From: Bacillota bacterium
GTDB lineage: Bacteria; Bacillota; Clostridia; Saccharofermentanales; UBA5734
Assembly (NCBI GenBank): GCA_023438965.1
Contig: JAEXPB010000461.1
Location: 1-8,031 of the forward strand
DNA: 8,031 bases
Direction of reading: 5' to 3'
The notes below the pieces were generated by a model. It was given only the letters and a program-made list of their open reading frames with translations. It was not told the origin of the DNA and did no database searches. The position numbers and the translations under genes are program-made. Positions within the stretch are counted from its first letter, which is position 1. Each line of letters starts with the position of its first letter. Of the stretch, positions 4,444-8,031 are shown one piece after another.

Positions 4444-5541
4444 ATGAAAATGAAACTGCGTGATCCCCAATCCTGTCGGTTCGACCAGCTCTCCCTCGGC
4501 GAAGTGATGCTGCGCCTTGACCCCGGCGAAGGCCGCATCCGCACGGCCCGCCAGTTCACCGCCTGGGAAGGCGGCGGCGAATACAATGTCGCCCGCGGGC
4601 TGCGCAAGTGTTTCCAGCTGAAGACGGCTGTCATCACCGCCCTGGCGGACAATGACATCGGCTATTTGATCGAGGATCTCATGTTGCAGGGCGGCGTCGA
4701 CACCTCCCTGGTCCGCTGGCTGCCGTATGACGGGATCGGCCGGCAATGCCGCAACGGCCTGAACTTCACCGAGCGCGGCTTCGGCGTGCGCGGCGCCGGC
4801 GGCGTGTCCGACCGGGCAAACACCGCCGTCAGCCAGCTGAAGCCCGGCGATATCGACTGGGAGATGATCTTCGGCCAATTGGGCGTCCGCTGGTTCCATA
4901 CCGGCGGCATTTTCGCCGCGCTGTCCGGGACAACCGCCCAGGTCGTGCTGGAGGCAGTCCAATGCGCTCATCGCCATGGCACGATCGTCAGCTATGACTT
5001 GAATTACCGCCCGTCGCTCTGGAAGGGCATCGGCGGCTTGGCGCAGGCGCAGGCGGTCAACAAGGCCATCGCGCCCTACATCGACGTGATGATCGGCAAC
5101 GAGGAGGACTTCACCGCCTGTCTCGGTTTCACGGTCGAGGGCAACGACCAGTCGCTCAAGGCGCTGAGCCTGGACGGCTACCGGCGCATGATCGAAACGG
5201 TCTCCCAGGCCTATCCCAATTTCCAGGTCATCGCCACCACCCTGCGTACCGTCCGTTCCGCCACGGTCAACGACTGGTCAGCCTTGGCCTGGTGCGATGG
5301 CGTGGTCTACAAGGCCGCCGATTATCCGGCCCTGGAGATCTTCGACCGGGTTGGCGGCGGCGATAGCTTCGCCTCCGGCCTGATCTACGGCCTGCTGACC
5401 ACCGGCGACCCTAGGCGGGCGGTCGAATACGGCGCTGCCCACGGCGCCCTGGCCATGACGACGCCCGGCGACACCAGCATGGCGCGGCTCAAGGAAGTCG
5501 AGAACCTGATGAAAGGCGCCGGCGCCCGCGTACAGCGCTGA
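4444..5541 (+). CDS. kdgK: PfkB-family sugar kinase, probably 2-keto-3-deoxygluconate kinase
   Basis: 365 residues from ATG 4444, with GGGAG 8 nt upstream (another ATG at 4450 is badly spaced). It should phosphorylate KDG with ATP to give KDPG for the aldolase encoded just before it. The ribokinase-fold landmarks are SLGEVMLRL near the start, GGGEYNVARG (43-52, substrate site), YDLNYRPSLW in the middle, and DRVGGGDSFASG (301-312) with the catalytic base Asp307. The anion-hole motif reads GGGD rather than the commoner GAGD. It is longer than typical bacterial KDG kinases (about 310), with extra sequence around NGLNFTERGFGVRG (roughly 100-115). Substrate choice rests on the neighbouring aldolase; another 2-keto-3-deoxy acid or a related sugar is possible. 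Its last 53 bp overlap the end of the opposite-strand flippase gene. Confidence 0.87.
   Translation: MKMKLRDPQSCRFDQLSLGEVMLRLDPGEGRIRTARQFTAWEGGGEYNVARGLRKCFQLKTAVITALADNDIGYLIEDLMLQGGVDTSLVRWLPYDGIGRQCRNGLNFTERGFGVRGAGGVSDRANTAVSQLKPGDIDWEMIFGQLGVRWFHTGGIFAALSGTTAQVVLEAVQCAHRHGTIVSYDLNYRPSLWKGIGGLAQAQAVNKAIAPYIDVMIGNEEDFTACLGFTVEGNDQSLKALSLDGYRRMIETVSQAYPNFQVIATTLRTVRSATVNDWSALAWCDGVVYKAADYPALEIFDRVGGGDSFASGLIYGLLTTGDPRRAVEYGAAHGALAMTTPGDTSMARLKEVENLMKGAGARVQR
5489..5541. other. Tail-to-tail overlap of kinase and flippase genes
   Basis: The kinase stop TGA (5539-5541, plus) lies beyond the flippase stop TGA (5491-5489, minus), so 53 bp code on both strands. There is no spacer and no hairpin followed by a T-run. 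The palindrome GGCGCCGGCGCC (5515-5526) is in this region but lacks a T-tract. The two operons may therefore read into each other. Confidence 0.85.
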
Positions 5542-6781
5542 GCAGCCGGCCTGGCCAATCCAGGCATTTGCCCAGGATCAGCATACTGCCGGCCATCTGC
5601 ACCAGCGTGCCGGCCAGCAGGCTCCAGGCTGCCCCATCCAGGCCGTAGCGCGGTACGAGCCAGGCATTCAGCGACAGGCCGGTCAATAAAGCGGCTAACT
5701 GGATGAACGGCTGGATCCGGAACAGCCGGGCTGCAGTCAGGGCATAACCGGTGATCTCGCCGATGCCGCCGAACGCCGCCGCCAGCATGATCCAATTCAA
5801 GATACCCGCATAGTTCGCATAGGCCGGCGTATAGAGCAGCGTCAGCATTTGACGGCCCAGGAGCAAGCTGGCCAGGACCATTGCCGTACCGGCAGCCAGC
5901 GTCAGACCAGCCAGCCGCAGCCAAATCCGGTTGAACTGTTTAATGTCACCGGCCGCATGACAACCGGCCAGGCGGGTGTTGGCAGCCTGGCCAAGGGCGC
6001 CGGTCAGGATGGTCCCGTTCGCCATCAGATAAACCAGCGCGGCGAAATAGCCCAGGTATTCCGAGCCCAGCCAGTGCTGGATGAAGTAATTGGGTATGTT
6101 TTTATTCAAAGCTCCGATCAGGAGCACCAGGCCCAAAGGCAGGCTCAGGCGAAGCAGGCTGATCAGGTCAGCCGGTTGAAATCGCGGTTTGAGCATCGCA
6201 TGGCGCCGGCTGGCCGGCCAGTCGTGAAAAAGCAGGACCAGCAGCCAGGCCAGGACCAGGCCAGCCAGGACGATAGCCAGCGGTTGCTTTAGAAGAAGAA
6301 GAATGCCGGGAATCAGGACGGTCAGGATACTTCGGACGATCAGGGAGCGGCCGGTCTGGTCCAGCCGGCCATGCTTCTGCATCAGGCCGAAGAAGATATC
6401 GCTCAGCGTTTCGCTGCCCTTGGCCAGGCCAAGCAGCAGGATGGCACCGGATATGGCGCTGTCCTGCTGTAAAATGGCCAGGGCGCCGCAGATCAGCAGC
6501 GCGCCGGCCGTCGTCAGCAAACGCAGGGCCAGGTATTGGCCGAAAGGTCTGGGATTGTGCACGTCTGTAGCCAATACCGACCGCAAATCCAGATCGGTCA
6601 GATAGAATACCGGCGTGGTGATGGCCAATGCCAGGGCATATTGTCCGACCATGACCGGTGAACCCAGCTTGGCCAGCAGGACCAGAACGGCCGCCCGGGC
6701 AAGCGCAAAGGCCATCTTGCCAGCGATGTTCCAGGCGAAATTGGCTTTGATCGACCGGGCGCCGGCAACAGGGCCGGTCAT
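5489..6781 (-). CDS. Wzx-type polysaccharide/O-antigen flippase
   Basis: 430 residues from ATG 6781, typical for Polysacc_synt/MOP-superfamily flippases (about 400-500 residues, 12-14 membrane helices). The N-terminus reads NFAWNIAGKMAFALARAAVL, followed by a chain of hydrophobic segments spread over the whole length, including LALAITTPVFYL, GALLICGALAIL, LPLGLVLLIGAL, ILNWIMLAAAFGGIGEITGYAL and the C-terminal WSLLAGTLVQMAGSMLIL. A conserved-looking loop, NKNIPNYFIQHWLGSEYLGYFAAL, follows one helix, as in lipid-linked oligosaccharide flippases. It should sit in the cytoplasmic membrane and move lipid-linked repeat units outward. The start ATG overlaps the TGA of the upstream ligase-like gene (ATGA); the open frame extends further upstream but inside that gene, so the coupled start is preferred. 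The last residues are basic (GRRRLSSGSRLP) and overlap the kinase gene. The sugar specificity cannot be read. Confidence 0.85.
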   Translation of the reverse strand: MTGPVAGARSIKANFAWNIAGKMAFALARAAVLVLLAKLGSPVMVGQYALALAITTPVFYLTDLDLRSVLATDVHNPRPFGQYLALRLLTTAGALLICGALAILQQDSAISGAILLLGLAKGSETLSDIFFGLMQKHGRLDQTGRSLIVRSILTVLIPGILLLLKQPLAIVLAGLVLAWLLVLLFHDWPASRRHAMLKPRFQPADLISLLRLSLPLGLVLLIGALNKNIPNYFIQHWLGSEYLGYFAALVYLMANGTILTGALGQAANTRLAGCHAAGDIKQFNRIWLRLAGLTLAAGTAMVLASLLLGRQMLTLLYTPAYANYAGILNWIMLAAAFGGIGEITGYALTAARLFRIQPFIQLAALLTGLSLNAWLVPRYGLDGAAWSLLAGTLVQMAGSMLILGKCLDWPGRLLSAVRGRRRLSSGSRLP

Positions 6782-8025
6782 CCGCCGGATCCCCCGCCGG
6801 TTGCCGGGCTGATGGCTGTCTGCGGCTGTCCCGTTTCCCGATTCCGACGCGGCCTGTTCAAGCCGTATAGCGCGATGCCGATGATCAACCAGAAATGCCG
6901 CCAATGAAGCGTATCGATCACCAGGCTGTTGACCAGGATGCCGCTGAGGATCGCCAGGTAAGCCGCCGAATGGTCATTGCCGTCTTGATCCGGACGCAGA
7001 CGGTTCCGCCGGCAGGTCCTGGCCAGTCTGGCCAGCAGCCAGGCCAGCGCGGCCAGGAAAGCCAGACCGGCGCCCAGGCCGCTCTCGGCGGCGATCCGGA
7101 TATACAAGCTGTGCGCGGCCATGGCTTGGCCCGTGACAGCGGCAATTTCCCGATCGAATTGTCCGGCGCCCACGCCCGCCAGATGCTGTCCGATCAAACG
7201 CAGGCCGCCAAGCTGGGTCGCGAAACGGTCCTGATCATAGTCTTTCAGGCTGGCCCGGTCCTTGAAGAAGACGTTCAGCGGATTGTCCGGCCAGATCAGC
7301 CCCCAGGCCGCCAGAGCTCCGGCGGCCAAGTCTGCAACGGCCAGGGCCAGAGTCAACCGGTGCCGGCGTGGGATATTGGCCAAATGGTATACAGGCGACG
7401 GGCCGTTGTCCGGGCTGAGGCGCGCCGGACGGCGGAGGACCAGGTAAAGGCCCGTCGCCGTGAACAGGTTGAGATAGGCGGCGCGGGAATAGCTCAGGAT
7501 GACGCCGGTTGTCAAAGCGGCGAGCAGAACGATCCGGCCCGCATGGTTTTGTCCGAGCAGACGCCGGGGTTGCCAGTCATCCAGCAGAAATATGACCGCC
7601 GGGATCAGGAATGGGCCATAAACATTCGCATCCTTGAAGAAGCCGCGCATTTCCACGCCATACATCAGCAGAATATCCGGACGAAGGCCCAGATAACCGG
7701 CCATGCCGGCGCCAAAGGCCAGCGCGGCGGATAGCAGGTAGGCCCGCAGCCAGGTCGTCTCGCAGTCGGGTTGGGTCTGGCCGGCCAGATACAGAGCCAG
7801 GATGACCAGATAGATGGTGATCGCGAAAAAGCGTATGGCGGCCGGCCGGTCCGCTGCCCGGATCATGCCGGGCAGGCTGAGCAGGATGTAGCCGGTCAGC
7901 AAGACCGGTACCGGCCAATTGGAAAACAGCTGCCGCCGGCTGACTGTGCCCATAGCCAATCCAACCGGCATAAGGAGGATGAAAAGCCAATCTGCCGGCG
8001 CCGGTTCAATAAATACGACATTCAT
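6778..8025 (-). CDS. O-antigen ligase / polysaccharide polymerase-like membrane protein (Wzy_C type)
   Basis: 415 residues if translation starts at ATG 8025; the frame stays open to the window edge (GTG 8031), and too little upstream sequence is present to judge a ribosome site. It has about ten or eleven membrane helices and the layout of the O-antigen ligase domain: a MRGFFKDANVYGPF stretch (Asp132, Asn134), a LSYSRAAYLN segment (Arg181), then a large outward loop holding GVGAGQF and AHSLYIRIAAESGLGAG with the likely functional His305, and a last part with HWRHFW before the final helix. Members join polysaccharide or glycan chains to an acceptor, or polymerise repeat units, on the outer face of the cytoplasmic membrane. 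Coupled by ATGA to the flippase gene, it belongs to a cell-surface polysaccharide cluster continuing beyond base 8031. Ligase versus Wzy polymerase cannot be separated by eye. The polar C-terminal tail after LYGLNRPRR is probably cytoplasmic. Confidence 0.83.
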   Translation of the reverse strand: MNVVFIEPAPADWLFILLMPVGLAMGTVSRRQLFSNWPVPVLLTGYILLSLPGMIRAADRPAAIRFFAITIYLVILALYLAGQTQPDCETTWLRAYLLSAALAFGAGMAGYLGLRPDILLMYGVEMRGFFKDANVYGPFLIPAVIFLLDDWQPRRLLGQNHAGRIVLLAALTTGVILSYSRAAYLNLFTATGLYLVLRRPARLSPDNGPSPVYHLANIPRRHRLTLALAVADLAAGALAAWGLIWPDNPLNVFFKDRASLKDYDQDRFATQLGGLRLIGQHLAGVGAGQFDREIAAVTGQAMAAHSLYIRIAAESGLGAGLAFLAALAWLLARLARTCRRNRLRPDQDGNDHSAAYLAILSGILVNSLVIDTLHWRHFWLIIGIALYGLNRPRRNRETGQPQTAISPATGGGSGG

Positions 8026-8031
8026 GAGCAC

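Noticed and set aside
3666..4977. Two long minus-strand frames (3666-4376 and 4246-4977) opposite the aldolase and kinase genes.
   Set aside because: The plus-strand proteins carry intact catalytic motifs; the minus-strand products are low-complexity and unlike any family I know.
5515..5526. GGCGCCGGCGCC palindrome as a possible terminator.
   Set aside because: No loop or T-run follows, and it lies within codons of both overlapping genes; probably a by-product of Gly/Ala codons.
5860..6270. Recurring CCAGG/GGCCAG-type short motifs as a possible repeat array.
   Set aside because: They lack regular spacing and are explained by repeated Leu-Ala and Leu-Val codons of membrane helices read on the opposite strand.
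6895..7734. A 279-codon plus-strand frame opposite the ligase-like gene.
   Set aside because: Rich in Gln, Arg and Ala, as expected from reading the reverse strand of Leu/Ala-rich membrane-protein codons; no ribosome site seen.

Overview
The window is visibly G+C-rich bacterial DNA, with short A+T-rich pockets only at the control regions (about 2800-3000 and 3740-3790). Genes are tightly packed, with strong Shine-Dalgarno sites (AAAGGAG, GAAGGAG, AGGTGG), ATGA start/stop overlaps and mostly TGA stops. The genes present (a split transketolase, an FCD-type GntR regulator, and a KDG kinase with KDPG aldolase) suit an anaerobic or fermentative carbohydrate user. A high-G+C Bacillota or Chloroflexota-like organism is my guess from gene style, not something the sequence proves.

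Region 1 (1-2792, minus strand) is a catabolic operon. Its order in the direction of transcription is a protein of the Asp/Glu racemase superfamily, a divergent transaldolase-family protein, the transketolase N-terminal subunit, and the transketolase C-terminal subunit, which runs off the window at base 1. Spacing is 48 nt, then 10 nt, then an ATGA overlap.

Region 2 (about 2793-3006) is a divergent control region. Toward the plus strand it has a sigma-70-type promoter with a perfect 14-bp palindrome (ACTTGTATACAAGT) filling most of its spacer and a tandem octamer running into its -35. Toward the minus strand it has a consensus TTGACA with TTAAAT 17 bp away, an imperfect inverted repeat near the predicted start of transcription, and a strong ribosome site leading into a three-codon frame (Met-Glu-Pro-stop).

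Region 3 (3007-5541, plus strand) encodes an FCD-family GntR regulator, a KDPG/KHG aldolase and a PfkB-family kinase that best fits 2-keto-3-deoxygluconate (KDG) kinase. Kinase plus aldolase is the lower Entner-Doudoroff branch used for hexuronates and other sugar acids: KDG to KDPG to pyruvate plus glyceraldehyde-3-phosphate. That triose phosphate is a normal acceptor or product for transketolase and transaldolase, so the two divergent arms could form one route under one regulator. The actual substrate is not shown by the window.

Region 4 (5489-8031, minus strand) is a surface-polysaccharide module: an O-antigen ligase/polymerase-like membrane protein followed, through an ATGA overlap, by a Wzx-type flippase. 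The flippase gene ends inside the end of the kinase gene, a 53-bp tail-to-tail overlap with no visible terminator. No RNA genes, CRISPR arrays, insertion sequences or phage genes were recognised.
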